Positions 1 to 10,719 of a stretch of 16,415 nt of DNA are shown in pieces. Source of the DNA: Choanephora cucurbitarum (taxonomy: Eukaryota; Mucoromycota; Mucoromycetes; Mucorales; Choanephoraceae). Position 1 is the stretch's first letter; each line of letters starts with the position of its first letter. Position numbers and translations under genes: made by a program. The DNA is taken from NCBI GenBank assembly GCA_025331435.1, contig JAIWNI010000255.1, positions 1 through 16,415 of the forward strand, in the 5' to 3' direction. Below the pieces are notes generated by a model. The model was not told the origin of the DNA. It did not search any database and saw only the letters and a program-made list of their open reading frames with translations.

Positions 1-1
1 G

Positions 2-1430
2 GGTGGTACTAGCAAGACATTATTGTTTAACGCCTTACTTGATACCATTAGACGAGACGGTGGCATAGCCCTTGCAGTTGCAGCAAGTGGTACAGCAGCC
101 CTACTTTAAAAGGTGCCAAGACAGCTCATTCAATGTTCTAAATACCATTAAAGTGTGATAAGCAGAGCATGTGTAATATTCCACCGCTTAGTGTCACTGC
201 TCAACTAATCCTTCAGGAAAAACTGATAATCTGGAACGAAGCTTCAATGATCAGTACGGATGTCATAGAAACTGTAGACCGCACTTTCAAAGACATATCC
301 AAACGCCAAAACAAGGATCTTGAAAACGTTCCTTTTGGTGGAAAGGTAATGCTCTTTGGTGGCGATTTTAGACAAGTCCTGCCAGTTATTCCTAAAGCGG
401 CAAGATCAACCATTATACAGCACTGACTCAATAGGTCATTCTTATGGCGACACTTTAAGGAATTGGAGTTGAGAACGAATATGCGTGTTTAAGCCGCTCT
501 TCAATCCAACGACCAGCAAGTAGCCGACAGACTTAAAGATTTTTCAGAATATCTGTTAAATTTAGGCAGTGGCAATTTGCCTACGCTGAACAATGAAAAT
601 GCAATTCAGCTGGATTCAAGCATGATTTTACAAGGCACAAACGTAGTCAACTTAGCAAATGCAGTATTCGAGCAGTTCGTAGGCCCAATACATGACTCTG
701 ATCCAAAAAATTTCTTGGTCAGTAGAGCCATATTGACACCTTTAAATACGCATGTAGCAAAGATCAATGAGATACTACTCAATCAATTCGTAGGTCAAGA
801 CTACACACGGTATGGTGCTGATTGTCTGACTGATGCAAATGAAGTTGATCACATGAGATATCCCGTTGAATTGCTAAACAAGATCGTAACTGGGGGTCTT
901 CCACCTCATCAATTGAAGCTCAAAGTTGGGTGTCCTATTATGCTGCTAAGAAACATAGATGCCAACCAAGGGCTATGCAATGGAACAAGACTTATTTGTC
1001 TTTCTATTAGCACATATGCCATTCAAGCTGAAATTGCAACAGGAAGTAGAATAGGTCAGATAGTAGTCATACCACAAATTGCGCTCAATTCTTCTGAAGA
1101 ACAAGTAGGCATTGCCTTTAAAGAACTCAATTCTCTGTTCGTCTAGCTTTCGCTATGACAATTAACAAGTCGCAAGGGCAAACCTTAGACTTTGTAGGTC
1201 TATATCTTCCTGCACCAGTTTTCTCGCATGAATAATTGTATGTTGCCCTGTCTCGAATTAAAACGCCTGATTATATCAAAATCATGATAGATTATAAGTA
1301 CAGAACACATTTAAAAAATGCAACAAGCAATGTTGTATATAAAGAAGTACTCCAACACCTTAAAATTTTAAATAAATCATCAACTTATATTTTGTCCCTT
1401 AATATACTCCTGTCCATGAAAATACTCTGA
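2..1430 (+). pseudogene. Helitron-type PIF1-like helicase, 3' portion, degenerate
   Basis: This is the helicase half of a Helitron Rep/Hel protein, a 5'-3' DNA helicase used in rolling-circle transposition. The window opens inside the Walker A loop, read GGTSKT where the family has GGTGKT. There follow IALAVAASGTAALL, GAKTAHSMF (from 112), Walker B as LIIWNEASM (about 226-252; family usually IIWDEAPM), GGKVMLFGGDFRQVLPVIP (about 340-396), the late motif [11 protein letters not shown] (about 1158-1190) and LYVALSRIKTPDYI (about 1236). The reading frame changes near 106 and 1140. In-frame stops lie at 139, 424, 490 and 1233; by comparison with the family, those at 490 and 1233 replace Gln. The Rep (HUH) part would lie upstream, outside the window. 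The order and spacing of motifs make the family clear; the gene is certainly dead, since both Walker motifs are altered and the frame is broken. Confidence 0.9.
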
Positions 1431-1440
1431 ATAGGTCTAT

Positions 1441-1740
1441 TATTTAAAGCTGCCCCGGGACCCGTTTTTTTTTTACCAAAGCAGAGGTTTAAAATACACG
1501 AAGCGCAGCGCAGGGGCTATTTCATACCGCCGCGAAGGTCCAAAAAAAATTTGGGTGGGGCCCCTACATTGTCATACTATTAGGATTAGCCAAAACAGCC
1601 CACTGCGAAGTGCAAGCCGGTTTCAACAGCGAAGCGGGCAAACCTTAGTGAAGGTCGATAAAATTTACCGTAGCGCAGCGAAGGTCAAAATTTTGTCACC
1701 GCAACGGCGGTTTGACTTGAAACAGGCTTGTTTTATCTAA
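1441..1740. repeat. GC-rich cluster of short GCGAAGGTC-type repeats with small palindromes
   Basis: This 300-base island is much richer in G and C than its surroundings. AGCGCAGCG occurs at 1502-1510 and 1672-1680. GCGAAGGTC occurs at 1532-1540 and 1678-1686, with variants such as TGAAGGTC near 1649 and GCGAAG near 1608 and 1630. Several units are followed by an A-run/T-run palindrome, such as GGTCAAAATTTTG at 1684-1695. The island begins shortly after the helicase remnant ends. An open frame at 1555-1740 is low-complexity and I do not regard it as coding. I looked for a clear Helitron 3' end (hairpin plus CTRR) and could not assign one. Confidence 0.6.
1695..1716. repeat. Hairpin-forming inverted repeat in the GC-rich cluster
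   Basis: GTCA-CCGC, loop AACG, GCGG-(TT)-TGAC can pair as an 8-bp stem with a two-base bulge. It lies directly after the palindrome CAAAATTTTG, so the two structures abut. Confidence 0.55.
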
Positions 1741-1904
1741 AATAGATTTAAAATTGTCAACTTTGCTAATGTGAAGCCTTATTGAACTGGTTTCGCAGTG
1801 TATAGACTCAACGGTATTTCTAGTTGCTTCAAAGTATTGTTCGGTAATCTGCATCTTATTTTTTAGAAATAAAAATCTTTCAGGTTACGATCACTGAATT
1901 GAAG

Positions 1905-2085
1905 CAAAAAGGACGAAAAAGACTTTTCCATAAGATTGATGACAACTTACTCTTTGTTTGTTATTCCTTAGAATGTGTGGAACTGACGGATTAAAATAAC
2001 CATATATATTGATGTTGTGACGACTAATCTGATTTTGAAAACTGTTATTGTTCTCAGTATGGCTGATATACAACAAAAAACGCAA
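1905..2085 (-). pseudogene. Fragment of a Tnp2-like transposase, C-terminal region
   Basis: On the minus strand one frame reads CCISAILRTITVFKIR followed by TTSIYMVILIRQFHTF. This is collinear with CCIHAILGTITVSKVR and ITTLTYMDILIHQFYTF in the pseudogene at 8510-11260. The DNA also aligns: 1951-2075 matches 8873-8995 at roughly three bases in four, in the same orientation, and the similarity continues weakly down to about 1921. No other part of the transposase is visible on either side, so this is a short orphan scrap of a second copy. An open 64-codon frame over the same bases (1891-2085, minus) is a different frame and probably meaningless. Confidence 0.65.
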
Positions 2086-2352
2086 CTCAAGTAGTATGTA
2101 TAAAATGATGATTAGTTAGTTATACACTCTGATAAAAATAAAATATAGAAGTTCAGGTTTAACGAAGCCAAGTTAATAGCGAGGTGATTCCTATGCACTA
2201 TTTACGATCATCAACCTGACTTTGGAAGTCATCGTCGTTCTTTATATAGCATTTGTGATTTGCTCCTGAAATTTATGTGCAACGATGAAATGAATTACTC
2301 GTCAGAGGAAATAACTTGATATCGGTTTCTTCTTTTTTCGATAAGTTTCAAA
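2086..2352. other. Intergenic stretch upstream of the 2353 transposase
   Basis: AT-rich and without a supported gene. It would hold the promoter of the transposase pseudogene. A pyrimidine-rich stretch (TTTCTTCTTTTTTCG) lies about 20 bases before the start codon, which is common in fungal promoters, but I see no clear TATA box. Confidence 0.4.
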
Positions 2353-5028
2353 ATGAGCACCTACAACAAGCAAAAGCGCGAATGCAAAAAATTTGGAATA
2401 TGGATCATGAACAGCAAGTTTTCTGCACATTTACAGTCTTGTGTTGATGACAGCAGTAGCGATGAAGACTCTATCCGTGAGTTGATCATCAAAAAACAGA
2501 CGCTTAACATTTAAAACGACGAAACCAACTTGAGCACTGATCGTATGGAGACAACTGACGATGGATTTGATGAAGGACATTATTTGTCCGAAGGCGATTT
2601 GGACGAATGGATCGATGAAGACGAAATCATTCACTTCAGCAAGGTCAATAGGCATCATGTTTTGCCTGACAAAGAAGAAGTACAAGTCTTGGATTTGAAG
2701 AACAAAAAATTCCATGAAATAATGAAGGATGGAAATGTGCTTAAAAGAACTGTCATTGATATGATTCAATGGAACAAGAAGCATCATCCTGATAACGAAA
2801 AGCAGATTGTGTTGATTAAATATTCGGCTAAACAGAGTAATTTTAGGCCATTCTGAAATCATTTCTTCGTATCGTGCCTCAGCTATCAGTAAGAAGCAAA
2901 TAGTTGTCAAGACGAACAAGTATGACATCTGTATCAACGGATGTTACTGCTTCAAAAACAAAGCAAGTAAGAAATGTTCTGTGTGCTTTGAAAACCGCTT
3001 TGACAAAAGAGGAAAGGCAAGAAGACCACACAAGCAGCTGGAGATAGCACCTCAGCTTGCTTCGTTGTTCAAAAGCACCTCTTTTGTTGATGACGCCAAT
3101 AAGTCAGATAGAAATCCCATTTTGAAGTATTTCCAGGGCACATTCGTCTAAAAGTTGATTGACGAAGTCGATCTTTTTAAAGGCGAATACGATTTGGCTC
3201 TTGGCCTTTATGTTGATGGCTTCAGACCTCAAGAATACGGCAAAAAAGGCTTGGTAACTGTCATGCTCCAAATATTGAACTTGACTGAAAGTGAAAGGTA
3301 TGTATAAGGAATAAACAACAAAAAACCCATTGCATGGACAGCTGATTCAAAAAAATAGATACAAGAAGGAGAATTTGATTGACGTTGCCTGCTTGCCCAA
3401 GAACAAGAACATCCATAGTTACTTGTTTCATATGGTGCAAGAACTTCAAGAGCTGGAAAATGAAGTTATGGTTGTCACCATTGGGGAGAAAACTTAGAGT
3501 ATCAAGGTTCACTTGATTGACTCTTATGGTAATATTCCTGCTGTATCTGAGCTCAATCATTTGACCGGCCACACTTCTTACTCCCCTTGCCGCTTCTGTA
3601 CCATCCGGCCTTTTAAAGTGGGCCATCTTGGTAAAGCTTCAAACCAACCAAATGACCTTTGCCGCCAAAGAACCATTGAATACTATAAGAAAGGGGATGT
3701 CAAGCATGGCATTAAAAAGAAGTCTTGCTTCCGGAAGTTGAAGGCATTTGCCTCTGTCATGTTTCTTGGTTTGGATATATTCCATCTTTTCGACCTAAAC
3801 ATTGCCAAGCAAATTATAGGGTTTATAACCAGAAAAGATTCTGTCCTGGAACTCAAGCCAAGGTATCAAGCTGCGATCTCTTTGATCATAAACGAACAAG
3901 CCTCTTCTCTGCCGCTCATTTTTGAAGGTGAATTCAAAGATTTTTTTAGTCCTAAACAAAGATTGCGTGGTGTGGACTGGGCTATGTTTTTACAATATGT
4001 ATTACCTACGTTTGTTGCAGAACAGCTTTACGTTCAAAACAGCGAAAAAAAATAGGCCCAGCTTAGAACATGTTGACAAATGTGTGGATGCTTTATACAC
4101 TATCTCAAAGATTGCTGCTATTGCATCGCAACGCAAAATTGATTTGCACGAGCTTGTTTCCCTTGAATTTTAGATCCAAGAATGGCATCGCTTCCTTGTC
4201 GAAAACTTGGATGGTTCTGATTTCACAGTGAATCGGCACTATCTTAGTCATTTAGTGCAAGTTGCCGAAGAAGTAGGTTTGCAGCAGATCAGCTGTAACG
4301 CGTTAGAACGACGTATCCAGAGGTTGAAGAAGTCGATCCGTTCTCCGGTAAATGTTGAAGCTAATGCCGAAAACATTCTAATCAACGAGGCTTACAACAA
4401 CTTTCTGGCTAGAAGTACGCTGTCGTATTCAAATGAAACTGATCAAACTGATCTTGATGCTTTTACTTCTGCAGAAGCAAAAATCAAAGCTTTCAAGAAA
4501 CAGAGATTACACGAACTTCTTTCTGAGGTCATTGGTGTTATGCCTGCTGACTTGCAACCAACAATCCATTATTATTGATCAGTAAAAGCAAACCACAAAA
4601 GTGTGTACAGCAGCCATTTAAGACCACCTAAAAACCGCAAGCGTAAATCGGATTATGTCTTAGTTCATTCTAAGTACACCTCCACTCCTTGTCTGGCAAA
4701 GTGTCTGCTGCTGTTCACTCATCAGCAATCTGAGACCAGCCCCCAAAATTCTTTTTGTCTCATCCAGCTTTTCCAACATCTTTTCGTTTCTCCTGCCGAT
4801 ATTCCTTTCTGTGATGGCAATCCTCACATCAACATGAAAGAAGTTTATCGTAGCACCTTACTCGAGGTAATTCCTGCCTCCGATCTAACCAATCTCGTTG
4901 TCATGATGAAGTCTTGCTGCCAGCTGGATGAATTCAACAACAGGATGTATTTCTTTTGGCCTGAAATGAAGCGCTCTAGTCTTGCAATAGGATCCCCTCA
5001 ACCTGAAATCATGTTTACATTCACTTAA
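2353..5028 (+). pseudogene. Tnp2-like transposase, near full length, one intron, broken
   Basis: A cut-and-paste DDE-type transposase of the Tnp2/Plavaka kind. From ATG 2353 it starts with a finger-like segment (RECKKF, then HLQSC; the expected second Cys is Phe) and an acidic stretch. Next come YDICINGCYCF and KKCSVCF (probable zinc-binding Cys), LALGLYVDGF (probable first catalytic Asp), the GNIPAVSELNHLTGH block with PCRFCTIRPF, FLGLDIFHLFDLNIA and RGVDWAMFLQYVLP. The end resembles the C-terminus of the 8510-11260 copy. Breaks are stops at 2512, 3149, 3495, 4171 and 4576, a frame change near 2845, and a one-base gain in an A8 run (4044-4051). The frame change at 3298 is an intron, not damage. 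Stops at 3149 and 3495 sit where Gln fits the context. Family assignment is good; the exact subfamily is uncertain. Confidence 0.85.
3298..3358 (+). other. Intron in the 2353 transposase (61 bp, phase 2)
   Basis: GTATGT donor, CTGAT branch site at 3342-3346 and AATAG acceptor. Removal joins ..TESER to YKKENLIDVACLPK without a break, while unspliced reading gives a stop at 3305. The position and phase match the intron at 10720-10785 in the second transposase. Confidence 0.85.
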
Positions 5029-5528
5029 CCCAGCTCTTCATTTATCCCTTTCCACACCTTTTTCTTGCTGCTTATATCTTCAGACTACCAAAAAAATCAT
5101 ACCCATTAAATAGACATTTTCACATCTTTTAACAAATTCCCAATTGTCACAGACGAAAGGCACTTAAATAATTTCAGATATTTTATATCTGAAGATCATC
5201 TTATTTATTTCAAATGAACTTCAAAACGTTTTCAATTCCCAGTAACTGATAACAATTTTTCAGATGCAGTCCAGACAGATTTGAATAATTTCAGATCAAT
5301 CTCAGACGATTTCTTTCTATAATGTTAGTTTCTAGAACGATGGCGTGCTTCTTCTATTTAATAGCCATATTGAGCTTCTTTAGATCGAGCGTCATTTAAA
5401 AATTAGGTATGCTTATTGGGTGTATAGGGTCAAATAGGGTTTCTTTATTATGATAAAATGTAGATCCTTATATTCCATATTTGGGCATTTCTTTAGCGTA
5501 CCATGTTTTCCAGCCTCCGTTATACTAG
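5029..5528. other. 3' flank of the 2353 transposase with CAGAT/CAGAC repeats
   Basis: No gene is supported here. The 13-mer AATAATTTCAGAT occurs at 5167-5179 and 5284-5296. Related CAGAT, CAGAC and ATCTGA words recur between 5150 and 5310. They could be subterminal repeats of the transposon, but I could not find a matching set upstream of 2353. Confidence 0.4.
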
Positions 5529-6440
5529 CTAGGATGATGCTCTAGGTTCTTCCAGATAGAACGGTACATTGAAGATGCAGATGCGCCTCTTGCGTGACCT
5601 TTGAGAGCAACTGCTAAATGGATGGGAGACCTTTTCATGATGGATGCAGCCTCTAAAGAGTCTTCTACCGCTTGACAGATTTAGCGCCTGAATCAATTTT
5701 GCTTCGAAATCCAGCTGGGTTTTTCTTCTTTGGCTTGGTCGTTTCCCTTTTTTTTTCTTGAAGCCTACAGACCAAACGATGCACATGAAGCAGTAGAACA
5801 AGTCATCAGAAGAGCCAAATAGTGAACACAAGAAGCAATATTTACAAAGAAACACTAGGTAGACAGTCTATTTGAAAAAAAGAATAAAGATGAGACTTAA
5901 ATCACTTAGTAAAAAAATATTGGAATTGTTCTTGTTGATGCGTATCATTTACCAATGATTACATCTTGTTGTTAGAGTAAGTGATGTAAGCACCATACCA
6001 ACAAGAGACACCTTTGAAATGAGGACTATGCACAACAGTATAGCAGGTTGACTTCTTCAGCAGTATATTTGACTCCAAGGTAGTTCAATCACATGAGCCA
6101 GGTTGTAGAGATTGAATGAGTTATCACCAACGATCATTGGATTTGAAAAGCAGTTGACGTAGAAGCAGCTACGGTCATATGAGTTCAACGATTGGGACCC
6201 AAGGCAAGGAAAAAAAGAGGCATGAAGCAGAAGATGCAAGGGGCTAGTATTCTATAATTTCAAGTAAATAATCAATGAAATAGGATGGGAATGGATAACA
6301 ACCGTAGTCAAGCTTATGGAAACGATGTCATCGATCATATAAAGAGTATGAAGAGATCTTGTTTGATGCATTCATAAGAGTCAGTGGTACTTGGGTCAAT
6401 GCAGCATCAGTAAAAGCAGTTATCATGAGCAAGTCATAGA
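5529..6440 (-). pseudogene. Possible decayed cysteine-containing peptide repeats, unknown family
   Basis: I do not recognise this. On the minus strand, three places give related peptides: YDRSCFYVNCFSN then PMIVGDN (about 6130-6183), VSCWYGAYITYSNN then, after a one-base shift, DVIIGND (about 5945-6025), and HDNCFY-stop-CCIDP (about 6385-6430). An open frame at 5529-5855 begins CKYCFLC and has DDLFYCFMC. The 60-codon frame at 6057-6239 opens with a short hydrophobic stretch that could be a signal peptide. The copies lie roughly 165-250 bases apart and are separated by stops, so this would be either a decayed gene with repeated domains or short exons whose splice sites I cannot place. Chance in a skewed, low-complexity region remains possible. 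Confidence 0.3.
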
Positions 6441-8509
6441 TGGACATGAATATAATCGCAAATGTAAATATGATACAAAGTATTGATGATAGATATCTGG
6501 AAAATCTACAAAGTAGTATGTATTAGACAAAAGGCAATCAGGCAAAAGAAGAAGGCAAAGAAGTCAATGGACAAGCAAATAAGGTATGTTAAAGCTACAG
6601 TATCGGACTTGAAGATAGCTTGGGATGTTGAAAGATAGTTGTACTAACAACATGTACTGAGATTGAATATGAAAGAATGAGTTAACAGTCAGCAAGAATG
6701 TGTAGCTGGTAACAAAGTGTTGTGATAGAGCATGCAATAAAAGTATAATGGTCGGCTTTTATTGCAAATGAACTTGGTTTGATATGAGGATGAATACCGA
6801 AGTAATGTGTAGATAAGGATGATGATGACTGTTTATTACGTAGTAAAATAAAGCGCTATTGTAATGTATAAATGGATAAAAGATCCTGACATTGCCCATG
6901 TACTTTTAAATAAGGAAGAAATAAAGAGCTGGTATTTGTACATTAAGCAAGCTTGAAGGAGAAGCTTACCTTTTGCTGTGCGGTTAGTAAAGAAGAAGAA
7001 AAGAAAAAATGGGGGAATGAGAAAAAACAGCCTGCATTTAGTATAATCTGACTAGTGATGGGAAGAAATGACAGCACTCCACCAATGAATGGCTAAGAGA
7101 AAGTGACAAAATAAGTAGATGACTTGGGTTTGCATAAATTTATTCGATATAACTATCTTGAGATGAAGGCTATAAAATAACCAACAACAATTAGGACTGA
7201 GAGTGATCGTCAGTGTTTATCCAAACAGTAATAATACAGTCAAAGAGTTTCATCATTAAGCAGCTAACAATGCTGATTATGCATCTGATCATTTGGTTGG
7301 TATTGAACCCATTGCATATGTTTTGTGTGTTTATGGAAGCCAACTAGATTATGAATGACTATAATCACCTGTCACTTAAGCAACGCTCACTTAAAAATTT
7401 GGCAGTGATAGAGCATCTTAAACAGTGTAGCACTATAGTCAAACGAATTATCCTTCAAAAGTTTGCGCTGATCAACAAAGCACCGTTTATATAAGACAGT
7501 ATACATATGTAAGATGATCATAGGTTTGACGAGAGTATATCGTATATTCAGTACACAAATAATCGATGATTAACAAAATAGCCGCCACTACACTTTTGTA
7601 TGAGTATGATATAATGTCCAGCGCAATAATTCAAATGGATGTGTACGATCTTATGCATAATAAATCGAAAATTTATTTAATTATTTTTTCAAAGAAGCCG
7701 TATACATCAGCCGAAATGATGACGGACAATTTGAAAGGGTGATCGTCAACAATGTTGTTTCATGAGACGACATCATCAGTCGTAATAGAGATGAAGATCA
7801 TAATTTTTGATGTGTTGGAAGATTATACCACACTTTGACTTTGATTCAAATTACTGCAAGTGAGAATTAAAATCGAAAGGATGAGCATGACCTATAATGA
7901 CACAAGTATATCGAAAGCCACTTACGATGTGGATTGATATGTCAGAAGCTGTCTAAATGTTACAACGAAAGGCGGATACGATCTTCGAATATCTGGTCAT
8001 ATCTACCTGACAACCGATACTTTCGTAAATATTAATAAAGCATTGCAATATCATAACTTATAGGCATAAGGATCTCGTTGCATATCATAGCAGGTGTTTA
8101 TATCGAAATGAAGCGGTTAGATGTATCATGTATTTTGCAAAGATAATGCAGCAGTTGATAGTGATGCTTAAAGCACTTCAATTTTTGGAGAAAAGTTCAA
8201 AAGATGTCGTTGCGTGTTGCAAGAAAGTATCCGCAAAAGTAATAGAAAAAAGGGAAGGTCGTATTGAAATAGAGGATTCGAAGAAGAATAAGTAAAGAGG
8301 AAAAATGAAAAGTCAAAGGTCTGGTTAAGAGGTGTTACAAACCTCAGAGCATATCCTATGCGACTGTGGTTTTTGTACTTCAAAGGGTCTAGTATCAACC
8401 TTAATAGTACTCATCAGATGAAGAAAGTCTTCTTTTTTTTTGCCCACCCACCCTACCCTGTTTATTTTCTATTGCTTCTAATGATACTTACTATAACTTA
8501 TTATTTAAT
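6441..8509. other. Gene desert with purine-rich plus strand
   Basis: No frame of useful length and no recognisable protein on either strand. On the plus strand G outnumbers C by about two to one in sampled lines (for example 6481-6600), with many GAAGAAG-type runs. I see no tRNA, rRNA or clear terminal repeats. The two overlapping frames near 8168-8558 are pyrimidine-tract artefacts. It is either old decayed transposon DNA or a non-coding transcript. Confidence 0.45.
8461..8466 (-). terminator. Possible polyadenylation signal AATAAA for the minus-strand transposase
   Basis: AATAAA on the minus strand, about 45 bases past the last stop codon (8510-8512) of the transposase pseudogene. A single hexamer in AT-rich DNA is weak evidence. 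Confidence 0.3.
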
Positions 8510-9749
8510 TTACATGTCAGTAATTTCATCTCGCTTCCTATTATCTAACTTTTTGTAGTACATTGCATCTAGCCAAATGACTTAAAACTGGTTGGGATGG
8601 TTGTTGAATCTAACAAATCCAGCCAAGGTGATAATATCTTCCACGTTGCATACCAAAATCTTCTTCGCTTCATCTTCATTGAACATGGTAGTAACAGGTA
8701 TATTGAACTTGTCCAGTGTGTGATATAATGGTATATATTGATGACAGTAATAAATCAATCAGACCAAAGAAAAGCTGTCCTTTATTTAATATGTATTTTC
8801 TATCTCTATTTATACTAAAGGTGGATCCAATCTATTAACCGAGTATTTCCCATACAACTCATTACATCGTACTCTTTGTTTGTTTACTCAGAACGTATAG
8901 AATTGATGGATCAATATATCCATATATGTTAATGTCGTGATGACTTATCTGACTTTAGAAACTGTTATTGTTCCCAATATGGCATGTATACAACACAGTG
9001 TACTTTTTTTAGCCACAGATACTGCAGCTAAATGGTAAATCTGTTCTTGATGCTTGTGCTCAAGATAGACCACCACTTTACCAACATACCACGACATTCT
9101 TCGTGATCTACGCAGAAGTGAAGTTGTCAGTTACACCTCTAAAGTTGACAAATAGAAAAGATTACCTCAACGATTCTTCGACTTCAAAATCACTGAATAA
9201 TTTGATCTCTTAGGATCACGCTTGCCGTAATGCCATCTGGATTGAAACATTGTACTACCTTTTAATGGTCTTGCAGATAGTGTAGTTTCGGAGCGAACTA
9301 CAACATTATCCTGTTGATCAATGCGTTGAAAGTATTTCTGGATTGCAAGATATATTGATGGAGTAAAAATGTGCGCTGTTTCATCTAGATGATCCAAATC
9401 GACGTCTTCGAACTGCTCCCAGAGTTGTGCTTGTGATCCTTTGGTGTCAAAAGGATGGTTTCCGAACGAGTTGGGCTTGTTTTTACGCGCAGTATACAAG
9501 TCTTTCTTTGCTAATTGATCGTTGTATCTTTTAAAGTAGTTCAGACGAACAAAGATGTTGTCTGTTTCCTTGATGGATTTTGACTTGGATTTAGAAAGGT
9601 TCGTATACTTCTGGATTGTTCTTTCCAAAGGATCTACAGGAATAGTATCTTAATGGGCCGTAAGACTTGATGAGATCGTATAAGTGATAGGTAGCAAAAT
9701 GATTGTTCATTGTCCAGACACGCTTATTCAACCGTTTTGCAGCTATTTC

Positions 9750-9839
9750 CTGAATTCAAAAAGAGAGCCCATTTTAAGAACAATCTATGGATAACAAATA
9801 GTAGGTTATTAAAAGCAGATTTAACATTTATCAGGTTAC
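9750..9839 (-). other. Intron in the second transposase (90 bp, phase 0)
   Basis: On the minus strand, donor GTAACC follows ..KMKRQ and acceptor TTCAG precedes EIAAKRLNKRVWTMNN. Both sides are in phase, and the reading continues into the LYDLIKSYGPL block. Confidence 0.75.
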
Positions 9840-10314
9840 TTGCCTTTTCATTTTTGACAATTCATTTGGAGTGATGGACTTCTGGAGGCTTATAGCACAT
9901 GCATTAGACAAGTTCAAAAGGGCTTCTTTTGCACTATCATACTTCAAGTAGGGTACAACAATAGCAGGAACAATGTGCAACAGAAAAAATTGCCAGTCAA
10001 CAGCTCTAAAAAAACCTCCACGAGGATCAAAGGAAAAGTCGAATGCTGTGGGTGTAGTACGTTTGCTTTCTCTAATCCACTGATCCACCTTTTCAACAAA
10101 ATCTTTTTGACTGAATTGAGAGTTGACCTCAAAAGAGTATTGTCTTGAGCCTGTCTTCATGAAGCGCTTGCTGTGTTTACTGTCAATAAGATTTCGAGAC
10201 CATATGGCCTAGACCATGACCAATCATGTGGAGCTCATCGCCAAAGAATGAAAACGATCCCATGAAAGTAGGTAGTGAGGTGATGAGAGAAGAGACTCCA
10301 CGCATTCTATGCTC

Positions 10315-10370
10315 CTGTATGTAAATGTTATTATCACATCAAAGATACAATCTAAAGAAAGATCACCTAC
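10315..10370 (-). other. Intron in the second transposase (56 bp, phase 0)
   Basis: Donor GTAGGT follows ..LIIGYF and acceptor ACATACAG precedes EHRMRGVSSLITSLPTFMG. Splicing restores the frame that leads into the conserved FFGDELHMIGHG block. Confidence 0.75.
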
Positions 10371-10719
10371 AAAATATCCGATAATTAAGCTGTTTATTGT
10401 TCTTTGTGAACTTCTTGAGGAAAAGTACTTGCCATGGACACACTCTGCTGCTGGTTGGTCTGCTTTCACCATACAAATACGACACCCATAAGTATGAGTG
10501 TTCTCCTGCAAAATTTATGACTTCGGCAATACCAGGAATATCGCCAGTGATACCTAAAATCGCAACATTTCCAGAGAATCGAACTTGATTTGCTTTTTGA
10601 TCATCAAGCCTTTTTCGTACAGGGTATTGACCTCGGTAATAACTGGATGCAGGAAAGAAACTAAGTCTTTGGGTTTACCAGGCGTGAGAGCAATCTGAAT
10701 CATGTTCACTTCTTTTGTA

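Noticed and set aside
1430..1600. Helitron 3' terminus (hairpin plus CTRR)
   Set aside because: Candidate words such as CTATTAGG occur, but none has a convincing adjacent hairpin, so no end is called.
1555..1740. Open frame of 61 codons on the plus strand
   Set aside because: It lies wholly in the GC-rich repeat cluster and has no protein-like pattern.
2431..2937. Open frame of 168 codons on the minus strand
   Set aside because: It is antisense to the transposase coding sequence, whose plus-strand reading has the family blocks.
3261..3626. Open frame of 121 codons on the minus strand
   Set aside because: Antisense shadow of the transposase, including its intron.
2353..5028. Reassigned stop codons (TAA/TAG read as Gln)
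   Set aside because: Several stops sit at likely Gln positions, but TGA stops and frameshifts also occur, and the well-kept 12388 gene avoids in-frame stops. Decay is the simpler reading.
8265..8290. T-loop-like TTCGAATCC on the minus strand, a possible tRNA
   Set aside because: No acceptor, D or anticodon stems can be formed around it.
8168..8558. Two overlapping open frames on opposite strands
   Set aside because: Both consist largely of Phe/Leu/Ser or Tyr/Ile runs from pyrimidine-rich DNA; the start of the real minus-strand remnant lies at 8510.
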